Source: Fasciola hepatica (Eukaryota > Platyhelminthes > Trematoda > Plagiorchiida > Fasciolidae). From it: a stretch of 64,000 nt of DNA. Below, one piece after another: positions 1 to 10,805 of this stretch (within the stretch, counting starts at the first letter, position 1; each line of letters opens with the position of its first letter). The position numbers and the translations under genes are program-made. The stretch lies in contig CANUEZ040000168.1 of the NCBI GenBank assembly GCA_948099385.1, positions 11,380,001 through 11,444,000 of the forward strand, read 5' to 3'. The notes under the pieces were generated by a model that saw nothing but the letters and a program-made list of their open reading frames with translations, did no database searches and was not told the DNA's origin.

Positions 1-825
1 AAAGATCACCATAAACCCGAACTCGGCTTCGGCTGTTCATGCATTGTATGGTGAAAAAAATTCTCTGATACACCCCTCGACAAGGGGCAGATCCAGCTTG
101 CAAGTCCAGAAAAAACAAAGATCGTGTCTATGAAAAATGTGCTTAAGTTGTAAAATTTGTCGAAGATCTTGACCAGGTTTAGGCTCACCTTGGTTCTTAA
201 GCGAGCGTTAGATAAACGGAAGAAAATAATACCAACGATCAGTCTAGACGCTATTCTAACTAGACTTATTCCTTTGTGATTTGCATAGGGAGTATGATTA
301 GCAGTACACCCATTCACCAATAACACAAAAACTTGCCGTCATAATTGAGCAGGATGTGAACCTATCTACACATAGGAAGGCATAAACAAATGTCTGTCCG
401 ATCATACTGAGCATACGGTCTAGTTGCACAAACACACCTATAGAAAATCGTTATCTCGGTCGAATTTGGATTCTCTGTTGGACACTCAGCATCCTCAGAC
501 CCATATTACATCAGTCATCAACCTAAATGATCATTTCGATCAAAAATGAAACAGACAGAGATGAATGCGAAATAAGTAAACCACTGTATGATAGCAACTC
601 GGCCGATGAATAACACCAAGAAAATGAATATTCTATATGTTAATTTCTCGCATCAAAAGCGTCATATATGGGATTTCTCACTGTACAAAGGGATGGTGTG
701 TGCCTCGTCAGTTTAATATCGTCTACTTTATCCCCTGTGTGTATTATCCCCTGCAGTCTATTGCTTCTTTACGCTCAGATTTTTCTATTACATGCTCGTG
801 CAGGAGTACAGTAGAAGGCTATACC
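1..825. other. No gene or repeat recognised
   Basis: The short open frames here have no recognisable motif and no codon-phase link to the gene on the left-reading strand. A further 3' exon of the neighbouring SR-rich gene could lie here or beyond the window, but I could not find one. Confidence 0.4.
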
Positions 826-1034
826 GCATAGCCTCGAATGCTCACTGCGCTATTCGGGATAGCCGGCAACTAAACCTGAGTCTTGGAGTGATGGAAAACC
901 ACATAAGGTCCCGAAGAGTCAGATATGGTAATCAGCCGGACGACAGCGGGTTTCTGTCTACCATCTAAGATTCGAACCTTCGATTTCCGGAGTGGTAAGC
1001 AAATACTCTAAACCATTTGGCCGCCATCGGTCAA
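826..1034 (-). repeat. SINE-I copy (tRNA-derived), minus strand
   Basis: Read on the minus strand, this matches the SINE-I copies at 2428 and 14284. The tRNA-like head has the phrase TTTAGAG.TTTGCTTACCAC and a B-box-like GGTTCGAAT. The body includes 'gggaccttatgtggtt' and ends near a conserved 'gtgggccttc.tggctatg' stretch. Divergence from the other copies is clearly visible, so this is an old insertion. It lies just 3' of the last exon of the SR-rich gene. Confidence 0.75.
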
Positions 1035-1353
1035 GATGCAAATTTAGTGATGAACCATAAAAAACTGAACTGATTCGATAAAATTTACCACTGTTTTGTG
1101 GAATCTGTCTTTGTCTATCTGATGCAAAACAATGACCATAGTGAAAAGACTAGGAATCAGAAACACGTGGATCTATTGCCTCAAACCGAAGGACCGGTAA
1201 CAGATGTAGTATGAAACCACATAATAATAAACCAATTAATAGAGTTAATCGGCGATGGCAATTCGTAATCTGAATCCACACACCCGAGTATTTTAGTGAA
1301 AGATTATGGCCATTCGTCTATCGCCAGGCACACTGCAAGCAACAAAGAACTGA

Positions 1354-2250
1354 TCATACAAAGACAAAGTAAGAACACTTGCCATCTGCCATATCAACGG
1401 GATAATCATTTGCCATTTTAATCGACTGCGTTTTGTACGGTGCACGTTGTCTTTCCGATATTTCATAGCCTCCTCTGTGCTTGAATGGAGCCAGTCCTCG
1501 ATCGGCACGTCCGTAATCGACCCGATCACGTACTCGGCCTCCTTCTTCGGACAAATTATGTGACTGAAACTGGAACGATTGTTGCATGTTCATCCCATGG
1601 TGTGTGGGACGACCGTATTGTGGATTGTAATAATCTTCGGGTTGATCTCGATATTCATCTCGACCAAAATGAGACGGACCTCCGCGGCGTGAAAGACCAA
1701 CACCACCACGCCGCGCATAATTGCCACGTGATGGCTGATAGTCTGGTCGATTTGACAGTCCGTATGGGTCGTCACAACGCGAATCAGGCGTCTGTGGTGA
1801 AGTGGAGCGTGATGCAGAAGCCGACTTTGAACGGGCCGATGAGGCGGCAGAGCTATGAGAACGTGAGGAATGAGCTGATGAGGAAGATGAAGAAGAGGAG
1901 GAAAATGACTGACGTCGATACGTTGGTCGACCTCTGATAGGTATTTTCGACAAATCGCTCCTTTTCCGCCGGTTCGGATTTCGATGACGACGTGCAGCTT
2001 CTGCGGCCGCACGACGACGTTCTCGTGCTTCCACTACAGCCGCAGCTGCTTCAGCTTGGATTCGAATCTGCTCCGATGTCAGAGTTGCCGGATTCGGAGG
2101 CGGAGCACCGGGTGATGATCCACGTTCAGTTAGTGATGAAGGAAGAGGTAATCGATGTGCTCGTGACTGTGGGGGTGGTGACGGTTGGAACGGGCGATTG
2201 CTCGGACGATTAGTGGCTCCGGTCAACGAAGCAATTCCTACGGCCGAAGC
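1354..2250 (-). CDS. Last visible exon of SR-rich ZC3H18-like gene
   Basis: The acceptor is an AG at 2252-2251 and the exon enters in phase 0, matching the phase-0 end of the 3110-3480 exon. The encoded peptide starts ASAVGIAS, then a Pro/Arg-rich stretch, an Ala/Arg-rich predicted helix (roughly residues 58-95), a tract of nine serines followed by Ser/Arg dipeptides (about 115-155), and a Gly/Arg/Tyr-rich tail (about 165-270). The frame stops at 1354-1356. Alternatively a GC-AG type donor (ATG|GCAAGT) at 1382-1381 would end the exon at 1383 and join it to an exon not seen here. Low-complexity SR and RGG-like sequence fits an RNA-associated nuclear protein. Confidence 0.75.
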   Translation of the reverse strand, partial: ASAVGIASLTGATNRPSNRPFQPSPPPQSRAHRLPLPSSLTERGSSPGAPPPNPATLTSEQIRIQAEAAAAVVEARERRRAAAEAARRHRNPNRRKRSDLSKIPIRGRPTYRRQSFSSSSSSSSSAHSSRSHSSAASSARSKSASASRSTSPQTPDSRCDDPYGLSNRPDYQPSRGNYARRGGVGLSRRGGPSHFGRDEYRDQPEDYYNPQYGRPTHHGMNMQQSFQFQSHNLSEEGGRVRDRVDYGRADRGLAPFKHRGGYEISERQRAPYKTQSIKMANDYPVDMADGKCSYFVFV

Positions 2251-3109
2251 CTGCGAATTCCATAGAAAATGGTGTATGCAAGTTGGAGTTCAAAAGTGAC
2301 CAACATGAAACAATTATATGAACAAGGTACGCGAAAGTGGGGGAAAATCACACAATCACATGAGAACACTAGTGAATGAGAATTTATTTATTAATAAAAT
2401 GAATTCAAGAATCTGCAAGGCCGCGACCGGTAGCGGTCGAGTGGTTTAGAGCGTTTGCTTACCACCTCGGAGATCCGAGGTTCGAATTCCCGTCATCATC
2501 GGTTACTTTGGTGGTAGACAGTAATCCACTGTTGTCCGAATTGTTACCACACCTGACCCAATGGGACCTTATGTGGTTCTTCGCCACTCCAAGTCTCAGG
2601 GTTCGGCTACCGGTTATCCCCAATAATGCAGTGGGCCTTCGTGGCTATGGAGTAAATGCCCCTTTCACTGCACTCATGCGCAACCATGTGATAAAAAGGC
2701 GTTCTCATAGCTTGAGAGAGGAACAATCTTATAGGTATGTGAAATCACCCGAGTTTTGGAGCGGGAAAGGTGACAACTGATAACCAGTAGAGCGTTGTTT
2801 TAATGTCGCGATTAGGGCTCGAAAAGGTGTGCCTGTCAGCACTCTTACGCCTTTCAACCAACATCGGACGGACATACACTCACACGTACCCATGACTGCG
2901 CACACTCACCGTGCACGTTTCAACCTGTTGCATGACTACTGACCTTGAGGTGTATTTTAACGGGCCTAGGGACAATGATTAAGCCATTAACACGCATGCT
3001 GTTGCTGTATAAATGCACCTGATTGCCTTCAACTGTGCGAATACAAATTCACCGAAGCACCTGTCTTTCGGAATTACTTCGGACATAATAGACCACGCAG
3101 ACAACTTAC
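2251..3109 (-). other. Intron carrying a SINE-I insertion
   Basis: The interval is bounded by the GTAAGT donor just below 3110 and a TTCGCAG acceptor at 2251. It contains the SINE-I copy at 2428-2695. The rest (2700-3100) shows no recognisable feature. Confidence 0.7.
2428..2695 (+). repeat. SINE-I copy, plus strand
   Basis: The tRNA-like head contains 'gagtggtttagagcg' (A-box region) and 'ggttcgaattc' (a good B box). The body then continues to about 'actcatgcgcaa'. It is the same sequence, with scattered differences, as the copy at 14284-14540. It is flanked by ordinary intron sequence, which shows SINE-I moves independently of the RTE element found beside the 14.3-kb copy. Confidence 0.8.
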
Positions 3110-3480
3110 CTTTAGTCTAGGAGCAAGGGTGAGTCGAACTCCGGGACGATTGGGCGCCAAAGGCAGTTCACCTCCAGTCTGACTCGGCAGAGGCGTTTCT
3201 GTCTCGTGTGTAGAACCTGCAGCAGGACGATCCAACTCGGGGCGGTCGGGCATGTTAAGACCTGACACAGATGGTGTGTAGGATAAATGCGCAGGCGGTG
3301 GTCCGTCAGGTATCGAAGAAGAAACAGCATAACTCATTCCACCAGGAACGGACTGTTGTCCGATTGCGGACGGGTAGCCAGTTAGGTCGCCAACTTCAAG
3401 GGGAGTATGGTCTACATTAGGAGGTGGACCACGAATCCCGGCAAATGGGCTTCGACTTTTCTTTTTACGTGAAGGTGTGG
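3110..3480 (-). CDS. Exon of SR-rich ZC3H18-like gene (Pro-rich segment)
   Basis: The exon runs from an AATAG acceptor to AAAG|GTAAGT, a strong donor. It takes two bases to finish the codon left open by the 4264-4373 exon and ends in phase 0. It encodes a basic KKKSRSP start, then a Pro/Gly/Ser-rich disordered stretch, and ends RPGVRLTLAPRLK. The last motif (hydrophobic RLTL between basic residues) resembles a short conserved stretch in ZC3H18; this is a memory comparison. Confidence 0.75.
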
Positions 3481-4263
3481 CTATTTGCGATTAGAAAACA
3501 GTGTGAAATAAAAATTGAGAGGATTTTGTTGATAGGTGACCTCTAAAATGCACTGGCAGAGTGATAATCAGGGCCATGTACAGTCTGTCCCAAAAAATTC
3601 GGGATCACCTCGACTCGGTCGAAATCCTGACATGCGGTCGAGTTCCAGTTCATACTTCTGATACCATTCCCTCTAACTAAACAAGTGTCTAGCGTATATT
3701 TTCGGCTGCTGAGAGTGGTATCAGTTGTATAAACTGGAATTCGACCAAAATTTTGGGGCATATTGTACATTTTCGAGGACAATAAAACTTGCATCTGGTT
3801 CCTACGCTGGCAAAAATTAAGAGCACTGCACAGCAATAGTTTTCGGAAGAATGGGCGACGATATGAGTGAATGAGCATTGGATAGAAAAATCTTCTGCAG
3901 ACCAATTTATATCTGCATCTCTTGAAGGACCTGAAACGACGGTACCTGGCCTTGTGGGTGTTGGTGTGGCGCGTCAGAACACTGGCAATACTGCAGTCGT
4001 CATTCAGCTAAATAAGGCTGGATGACACACGCGATTGACCGAGTGCAACAACAGATTTGAAGCGAATCAGGAGAGGGTGTTGCTTTATCGCAGCGTTTCA
4101 TTCATTGGGTATTTGTATCAGAAATCCATTTGTGTCTATAATCCTGTCGGTGGCTAGCGAGGAATAATACAAACTAGATAGTGATGGTTATCTGCATTTG
4201 GCTGGAATGAGAACCAGCTAGCGGAACAGTACTAAATGCGCAGGAATTCGTGAATGAACTGAC

Positions 4264-4373
4264 CTCCACGAACTGCTCGATGGCTCCCGGGTACCACATC
4301 GGGAAGGCGCTCCCGAGTAACGGTGTCACGAGTGCGACGCTCACCCCCAGACGATGGACTTCGAGACCAAGAA
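4264..4373 (-). CDS. Small SR exon of the ZC3H18-like gene
   Basis: A good polypyrimidine tract precedes the ATCACAG acceptor, and the donor is GAG|GTCAGT. In the frame set by the upstream exon it reads SWSRSPSSGGERRTR and on to RAVRG, an SR-type composition. Its length of 110 bp equals one base, 36 codons and one base, exactly what is needed to join the exon ending at 5181 to the exon starting at 3480. Another frame here looks hydrophobic and membrane-like, but it breaks the phase chain and is rejected. Confidence 0.7.
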
Positions 4374-4654
4374 CTGTGATGCACAGAACAACCGATAAGA
4401 GATACAAAATAGTGGGTATGAACTTGAAAATCACGTTTTGTATGTAGAAAATCAGAATACGGTAAGGGTGAGGAGGGGTTTGTAATGTGATAAGCATAAG
4501 GCTTCTCAAGTGGTGTATAAATAAACCACTACAAGTCATTATTGAGAACACCGTCCCCACCGACAGTAAATACGTAAGAGGTCAAATAAAAAATCCCTAT
4601 AAGACCAACATGTGACTATTGTGAAGGAGAACAGAACATTCTTTTCCCTTTTAT

Positions 4655-4800
4655 TATATAACAGTGGTACAATATTTCGGGAAGAGGACACGGCCAATTT
4701 AAGAGTACCAATCGGCAGGTGGATTCCGACACGGGATAGAAGGGTCTACAGTTCATGGTCTTGACTATTTGACCAGCGCCGGTCAAACGGACAACTAAAT
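4655..4800 (-). repeat. SINE-II copy (tRNA-Ser-like head), minus strand
   Basis: This shares with 21238-21360 the block 'tggtacaatatttc..gaag.ggac.cg.cc' and a tRNA-like part further right. It has no open frame of interest and lies inside an intron. Boundaries are approximate because only two copies are available. Confidence 0.5.
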
Positions 4801-5180
4801 GACAAACCCCCAAGGGCAGACGATTGGGGTGGACAGGCCAGTACGAGAAAAGCGCACGACTGATATCTGAGAGACTGCTGCTAAAAATCACATTTCGAAT
4901 AGAACAAACAAATCGAGTATCGCAATTTTTTTATAAAACGGCTAGCCGGGATGCAGAAAGCTACACTTTTACAGGCTGAATGAAAATAAACAGTGCAAAG
5001 GTAAGTGAAAACCACGGTGAGATCAGACTTGAGCATGTGCCCAGACGAAACCCAATCGGATTCCGAACCCATCACGCATATAAGCAAATGCCAGGTGTTT
5101 AATGACTCAAGAAGGACAACCGAGTTACGGTATAAACAAGAAAAAAAATTTAGTTTGGTGCAGACGACAATAAAACTTAC

Positions 5181-5262
5181 GTGATAAAGCGTTTTTCATC
5201 CGCGGGAGGAGGAGAATCTGAATGCGACTGAGAGGAGTCGCGAGTACGTTGACGGTTTTGTG
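5181..5262 (-). CDS. Small SR exon of the ZC3H18-like gene
   Basis: The acceptor is CATCATAG and the donor is a perfect GTAAGT. The 82 bp encode NRQRTRDSSQSHSDSPPPAD and continue EKRFI. Phase: two bases complete the codon left by the exon ending at 7372, then 26 codons, then two bases are carried to the exon at 4373. The exon is too short to stand out by length; it is supported by composition, splice sites and phase together. Confidence 0.75.
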
Positions 5263-7371
5263 CTATGATGTGGAAGAGCACAAATTATGGGGTTTTTTTC
5301 AGAAAGAATAAGCTAATTTGCGTCAACAGAAGTGCAACCGTTCGGCCGAACGATTTAAAGTGTTAACGACGGTATCCGTGGTGTCAGAAAACAATGAGCC
5401 CCTTTACTTTAGTTCTTTTTGCTAGTTCACAGAACAGAAGGTCCTGGTTAAAGAAAGCCTTATTCAGCGGAGAACTAGCTCCTTGGTTTCATGAAAAGAC
5501 TAATTATGCAGTACCAACGCTTAACACGCAACCAAAAACCGGGGAACAGCAATTTCCTCATTTCTATCAGTAAAGGAAGTAGACAAATTGTGAGATGTCA
5601 ACACAGCGTTTACTCTTCTCAAACACCTACGTAAAATAATCGAAAATTTACACAAAATGGTTCCAACAACTGCAATGGATGGACACTAACTTCACACAAA
5701 AAAGAAATAGTTATCTCATTGGTGAGCGGTCTGACTGTGTCAGTAAGTTCTGTACTCAAAGAACAGGGTTATGTAACCTGATTAGCATAGCATCGCCGTA
5801 TACTAATAGCTTCGAATAATAATTCGATAACAACACAAGATGATTCGCTATAGCTGATTAAGGATTTTGGTTTGGATGATCACTAGATAACGATCCGAAA
5901 TCCGTCGTGATAGTCGTCGGTTTGTTCTACCGATGTAAGTGTCGCCGCAACTGCGGGTGAACCGACACATCATGGGTGAAGCAGAATCCAACGACAGACT
6001 AGTTTTACAGTTGTCCAGACGACTTCTCAGATAGTTGGTGGAATGAGCAGGTGTGCGACTGAGAATGTCCGGTTCATGGTTGTTTTCAGTTTGTGACGGG
6101 CAACATTCGTTGCGTGATTATTCTTAGAGGCCAGTATAATGTATACAACTTTCTTCCGTACTTGACAGATTGCGTCACCATGAATTTCGTCGGGCAACCA
6201 CTGTATGTTGTATGAAGAAAGTTCTCATCTTCTACCCTTGTTAGGAATCATCAGTGGTGCATATAAGCCGACGTCCAGTAAGAACTGGAGCTTGTTGTAT
6301 TTGATTGTGAGTTACCGCAAAGCTGTCTTCGCTGGCTCTTATAAAGTGCTTCGTCTAATTTTGCTTTTTTCAACAGTCCTTTTCCAGCTAAAACTAAGTT
6401 CCGATTACTGCCTTTGTTGGGTTGAGAGTCGGGTAAACCTCGATAACGAGGCGCTGACTTCGATACGAAAGTTATTTTTCCACAAAAAAGTGTACTTTTC
6501 CAGTAGTCATGCATCCTTACATTCTTTGGAAATTTGAATTTTGCACCTCGGTACCGGTGTTCTCTCTTGATTAGTTAACTCCTTTTCTTCGAGTCAACTG
6601 ACAAAGTCAATCGCTTAGCTCAGAGTGGTATGTAAATGGCGGAGCTCCTTATTTATGTGAATCGCTTTGCACGTGTCTCGTTGTGCCGCCGTTCATGTAT
6701 TGTACATGTTGCTCATAAAGCTAGCGGCAGGTCCAGTTTTGATTCTTGTGCGCGTTACGACTAGAAGTTCCAATCTATGTTGTGCTTATTGTATGACGTT
6801 TGGTTCAAACGTCCGACCATTTGTGCTCTCTCATGGAAGACAAAGACTCACGACAATACCCGGCAGAAGTTCGAAGATCAAGATCATGAGCATAAGAAGG
6901 AAGAACTACCAGACAAATTATCGGGTGAACGAAGGTGTGTGAACTAAGACGATTAAATACTGGTGCATCCGTCACTTGCTTTAGTGAACACTGTAAACCA
7001 ATAAATTTTAGCGGGACATGTACAACGCATGTCCCAACCAGCGTAGCCTATTCTATGTAATTAACTATTTTTACATACTTAATACTCTTTTTTCAATCTC
7101 AGCATTGTTGATCGGATGTTTCAACCAGAAAAAAACAATGGTTTGAAGGCTGCATACAAGAGCTCCTCGACTAAATTACTCACAAACTTAATAACTTCAT
7201 AATCAGCTGATGTGATGAAAGAACTGAACCAAAACGAAACGAAATAAGCTACTGCAGGCAATGAAACCACTGGGTTCATAAATCGTAGACAATGTATCAA
7301 ACACAAATGTGCAAAACTTTGGAGACAACAACTGATTTTGAACAGACGAGATGGTGATGAATGTCTCTTAC

Positions 7372-7466
7372 CGGATGTTGCGGAAGCCGATGCCAGTCCA
7401 GGGGCAGCAACCCACGGACGTTTTACCGGGCGTTCATGCGGCAATGGTGGAACTTCACGACGATCC
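7372..7466 (-). CDS. Exon of SR-rich ZC3H18-like gene
   Basis: It follows a TTTTTCTAG acceptor and ends at TCCG|GTAAGA. It encodes DRREVPPLPHERPVKRPWVA and then an Ala/Ser-rich end. One base completes an Arg codon from the 7685-7745 exon, and one base is left for the 5262 exon. Confidence 0.75.
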
Positions 7467-7684
7467 CTAGAAAAATAGGACAAAGATTATAATAACGAAA
7501 CATTCGAGAAGCACGAATTTGAAAGTTTTTTTAATGTACGGTTGGTTACTTAAATGACTACAGACATGGAGATGGAATTCCGGAAAGAAAAACAAATAAA
7601 TAAACCGAAAAAGTGATGACCAAATTCATTAGTTCCATTGGGTACTTTGGATGAAGACTAAAAAAATGGACTGGGGTCACTCAC

Positions 7685-7745
7685 CTGGTTGATTCTTGTG
7701 AACTAGAGCGTCCCTCGCTGCCTCCATCTTTGCAACCTCGGGGGC
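7685..7745 (-). CDS. Micro-exon of SR-rich ZC3H18-like gene
   Basis: The acceptor is CAATTTAG and the donor CAG|GTGAGT. The 61 bp encode PRGCKDGGSEGRSSSQEST with two bases at each end. The exon is required for frame: joining the 9178 exon directly to the 7466 exon would give an early stop, while including this one keeps the frame open. Confidence 0.75.
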
Positions 7746-8127
7746 CTAAATTGAGCGAAATTAACTGGGATTATTGCCACCGTTAAACGTTGCTGAGACA
7801 GTATAAGAAAAATGACTATAACGAGGAACTAAAGCCGAAAATAAGGGTATTCAAACAGTTGGACGGACTAAGTCTTGTGGGCAGATCCAATGTGTAATCC
7901 ATTCAACGAAATTCCGCGGAAGAAAAATCAACTAACACACTAGGAATTCGTACCCAGACAAAGCGGGTGCCTATCACCCGAGAAACCGAGATCTGATGCC
8001 TCAGTTAACTTATCATTTGTGTACATTCTCAGAAACTCTGACGGCGCACGGCAAACACGTCTCCCGTCATCATCGCCATCATCGTACAGCGTTACACGAT
8101 AAGGCAAGCTCCATTGATCACTGCCTA
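7746..8127. other. Intron sequence, nothing recognised
   Basis: Intron between the exons at 9178 and 7745. No motif was seen before the RTE fragment that starts at about 8128. Confidence 0.4.
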
Positions 8128-8402
8128 CCGTACCATGCCCTGTTTTCCATTCGTGCTAGGGAGTGGAAGAAGTCACGTGGAGTTCAACAGATGACGTGAC
8201 AGCGAGCAGTGAGGAAATGTACAGCAAACTTGGTGAAAGTAGGTGCTTCACGTCTTCACGATTGGGTTTCAAAAGATCCCTCAACCAGTTGGCTGGAGAC
8301 ATTGAAAGATAAGGCAGCGAACCATGAACAGTGGCAGTAGTGTTGCCACTTTCTGTCGAATCAGTGGGGCTCCCCTGCTGTTTAACGCTATGCGATGATG
8401 AT
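8128..8402 (+). repeat. RTE-like LINE, 3' fragment
   Basis: This matches the C-terminal coding end and 3' tail of the RTE element at 17940-18380, for example the 'gggagtggaagaagtcacgtgga' and 'accagttggctggagac' stretches. It ends with the 'ctgctgtttaacgctatgcgatgatgat' tail. The copy is 5'-truncated and diverged, and sits in an intron of the host gene next to an AT microsatellite. Confidence 0.8.
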
Positions 8403-8408
8403 TTCTGA

Positions 8409-8410
<2 letters not shown>

Positions 8411-8480
<70 letters not shown>
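8411..8480. repeat. (AT)n microsatellite, about 35 units
   Basis: An uninterrupted AT dinucleotide run begins within ten bases of the RTE 3' tail at 8402. Open frames across it (Ile/Tyr repeats) are artefacts. Confidence 0.95.
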
Positions 8481-8483
<3 letters not shown>

Positions 8484-8653
8484 CGAGATCAAACAAGGTG
8501 CCAACGCAACAACAACAATTACAAAATAGAGGGGGCGTACAATACAGTAAACTGACCGTGAGTGATAGAAAAAAGATGTTGATTTTCTGGGGCTTTTCAC
8601 CGTACACTTTTTGTTTTTTGTCAATTTGTTTGTCGGAATGACATTTTTTGTGA

Positions 8654-9085
8654 CTACGAGGCACGAGCGTTCGACAAACAGACCGCACAGCATTCACGCC
8701 ACTGACTTCTATTCTCATTCATGTCCCCCAAGGTCTCTAACCAACGACAATCCTCGTCCGTCGAGCCCAACCCCGCAGGCGGGAAGCAACAACCGAAGGC
8801 CAATGCTGATGCTAGCTTCTTCATACCTCTACGCCGAGTTATGGCCTGAGCGCCGCGTCGCTTCCTCCAGCCTCGCCCAGCACGTGCGAATAGAACACGG
8901 AAAGAAAGACGATGAGCAGGCATCCACAAAACATGACTGAGCCACCGGAGGTGGTTCCGAGCGATCACTTCGTTAAGAGGGCGGCTATACGCGCCTAACA
9001 CACGACGGCGCACCTCGTTATTACTCACTCAATGTTCCCACCAGACGTGGGCAATGCTCCGGAGACACCGGTTTTCGAACACGGA
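8654..9085 (-). repeat. RTE-like LINE C-terminal fragment, second subfamily
   Basis: The minus-strand frame reads VRRRVLG, then RWLSHVLWMPAHRL, RVLFARAG, CRWLETLGDM and SQWRECC. This is the C-terminal signature of RTE-like LINEs but a different subfamily from the 14.5-kb element. It lacks the reverse transcriptase, so it is a dead 3' fragment. It lies in the intron between the 9178 and 7745 exons. Confidence 0.75.
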
Positions 9086-9177
9086 AAGACGCCAAGCATC
9101 CTCAACGCTAAGTGGCTAGTGATTCCTTATTACTACAACTGTCCTATCAATTTTTGAACTGATACAGAAGAACTCAC

Positions 9178-9827
9178 CATACTTCCATGCTCGTCTTCGA
9201 TCAGTATCTGTGGATTCGTGCGACGAATGAGAACGGGATCCTGATCCAGAAGATGACCGACTGGATCCTGGTTTCCCTCTCCTTCCCGGTCGACGGTCCT
9301 CTTCTGGCCACATACGACGAACTCCCTGTGTAGCTAAGGTGCCAGCAGTACGACTAGCTAAGCCCGCACGACTGCGCGGCACATCGGACAAAGAACGGGA
9401 ATCAGACGAATCACTTGATGAGCCTGAAGATCGACTAGAATGACCTCGCTGGCCACGGCGCCATCGACCATGCGCATAACGACCTCGACGACCCTTGGAA
9501 CCAAGGGGTGAATTCAAATAATCTTTCATTGCTTTGGCACACGTCGCCTTCCAAGAAGCTGCCACGGACGCTAATGAAGACACGCCAGATGATCCAGAAG
9601 AGGAAGTGTGTGAAGAAGTTCTAGAAGAGCTAGATGCAGAGGAGGACGTTGATCGTGAGGATGCCCGTCGATAACGATGCTGACGACGACCATGATGGTT
9701 GCTATCCAGACCACGGCGCCATTCTGCCAACTCCGTTTCAGTAGGTGGCTGAAGATCCTCCGGAAGGAACCGACGCCCTGTGAGCTCAGTGCGACCGATA
9801 ATAAATGCCTGGTAGTAACAAGGCCAA
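9178..9827 (-). CDS. Large Arg/Ser-rich exon of the ZC3H18-like gene
   Basis: The acceptor TTCCTTTTTCCAG is very strong and the donor is ATG|GTGAGT. The 650 bp hold one base, 216 codons and one base. The peptide begins WPCYYQAFIIGRTEL, followed by an acidic/basic linker to about residue 50. After that come four Ser/Arg-rich tracts separated by basic (RRGRYAHGRWRRG) and Arg/Gly-rich stretches. It is typical low-complexity SR sequence and the core of the gene's RS region. Confidence 0.85.
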
Positions 9828-10081
9828 CTGGAAAAAGGAACGAGTAATTCTATTGAGGACATTTTTACTCAACAGTACTCAACCGAGAGCAAAAACCGAT
9901 ATTCACTAACAGTAGATTTAAACCAGTCTACTGAGGTCATTCTTTGACAGTAGGCAAATTGAGCTGAACGTTTGGTAATATGTCGAAAATTATGTAAGAC
10001 ACGAACACCAGTCGACAAGTGAAATTTCACACAAAACAAAACAAAATAACACCTTTACTCCGAGGAAAAACGTGGTCACTG

Positions 10082-10460
10082 CCTGCACATGGCGGAGGTG
10101 TTCCCACTAGTGACAGAACGAAAGCGGATACCCGCCCGTCCCCATCGGGTTGGCTGACTGACAGTCAGTATAGGGGAGATGACTAAACCCTGATTCTAAA
10201 CCAACCACGGGTGGCGTGTGAGGTGTACAACGGTATGCTCACCAGCATCTGTGGCGGACGGATGTACTGTGTACCCAAGACGTTCAGCACCATCCGAAGG
10301 GCGTATGGACTGAGCAGCCAGTCACCGACCGCAGTGGGTTATGGACCCCAAGCTTCGTCTCACTACCTTGCGGGTTAAGCTCTGGATAGCTAAAGGGTCT
10401 GAATAAGGACCCCTAAGAAAACCGCCTGCTTTGGCCTGAGCAACCTGGCAGTAATGCACC
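10082..10460 (+). repeat. RTE-like LINE 5'-region fragment, diverged subfamily
   Basis: The last 130 bases align with the 5' part of the main RTE element around 14770-14890: 'cttgcgg.ta', 'gaataaggacccctaa' versus 'gatgaggaccctaat', and 'cctgctttg.gg'. The first two thirds are only weakly similar. There is no coding capacity. It lies in the intron between 10684 and 9827, upstream of a long AT run. Confidence 0.55.
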
Positions 10461-10551
10461 CGTATAAAAATAATGGAGTCGGAATCTGTTTACCTCTTTT
10501 TCCCCGATTGTACCATGTTTTGTTTGGCACACAGCATGAAATCAGGCTGGT

Positions 10552-10660
<109 letters not shown>

Positions 10661-10683
10661 GACGCAGCTCGGACAAAACTTAC

Positions 10684-10805
10684 AAGACGTCTTCTTTGGC
10701 GACTTCTTGCTCGGGTTCCACAGCAGAAGTGGGGACTTCAAGATTCATCCGTTTTTCGGCCAAATCCTTCTCAGCAGCTTTCAGTAACTTGGCTCGTTCC
10801 AGGCG
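10684..10805 (-). CDS. Exon of ZC3H18-like gene: charged helix
   Basis: The acceptor is ACTCGTAG with an upstream pyrimidine tract, and the donor CTT|GTAAGT is strong. It encodes [19 protein letters not shown], then an acidic tail ending AKEDV. It starts in phase 0 and leaves two bases that join the T at 9827. A basic helix followed by EKR directly after the PWERGL block is the arrangement expected for ZC3H18. The intron before it is about 11.7 kb. Confidence 0.75.

Larger units (their letters stand above)
3481..7371 (-). other. Introns around two small exons; otherwise mostly unremarkable
   Basis: This stretch contains the exons at 4264-4373 and 5181-5262 and a SINE-II copy at about 4655-4800. 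No other repeats, RNA genes or coding signals were recognised between 3481 and 4263, 4801 and 5180, or 5263 and 7371. Confidence 0.5.

Noticed and set aside
1485..2213. Plus-strand frames opposite the large SR exon
   Set aside because: Antisense shadows of the Ser/Arg-rich codons of the minus-strand exon.
4174..4560. Hydrophobic 128-codon frame resembling a multi-pass membrane protein
   Set aside because: The interval contains a well-supported SR exon (4264-4373) in another frame whose splice phases fit the neighbouring exons exactly; the hydrophobic frame breaks that chain.
8281..8718. Frames with long Ile-Tyr repeats
   Set aside because: They only read through the AT microsatellite; the same holds for the frames over 10473-10741.
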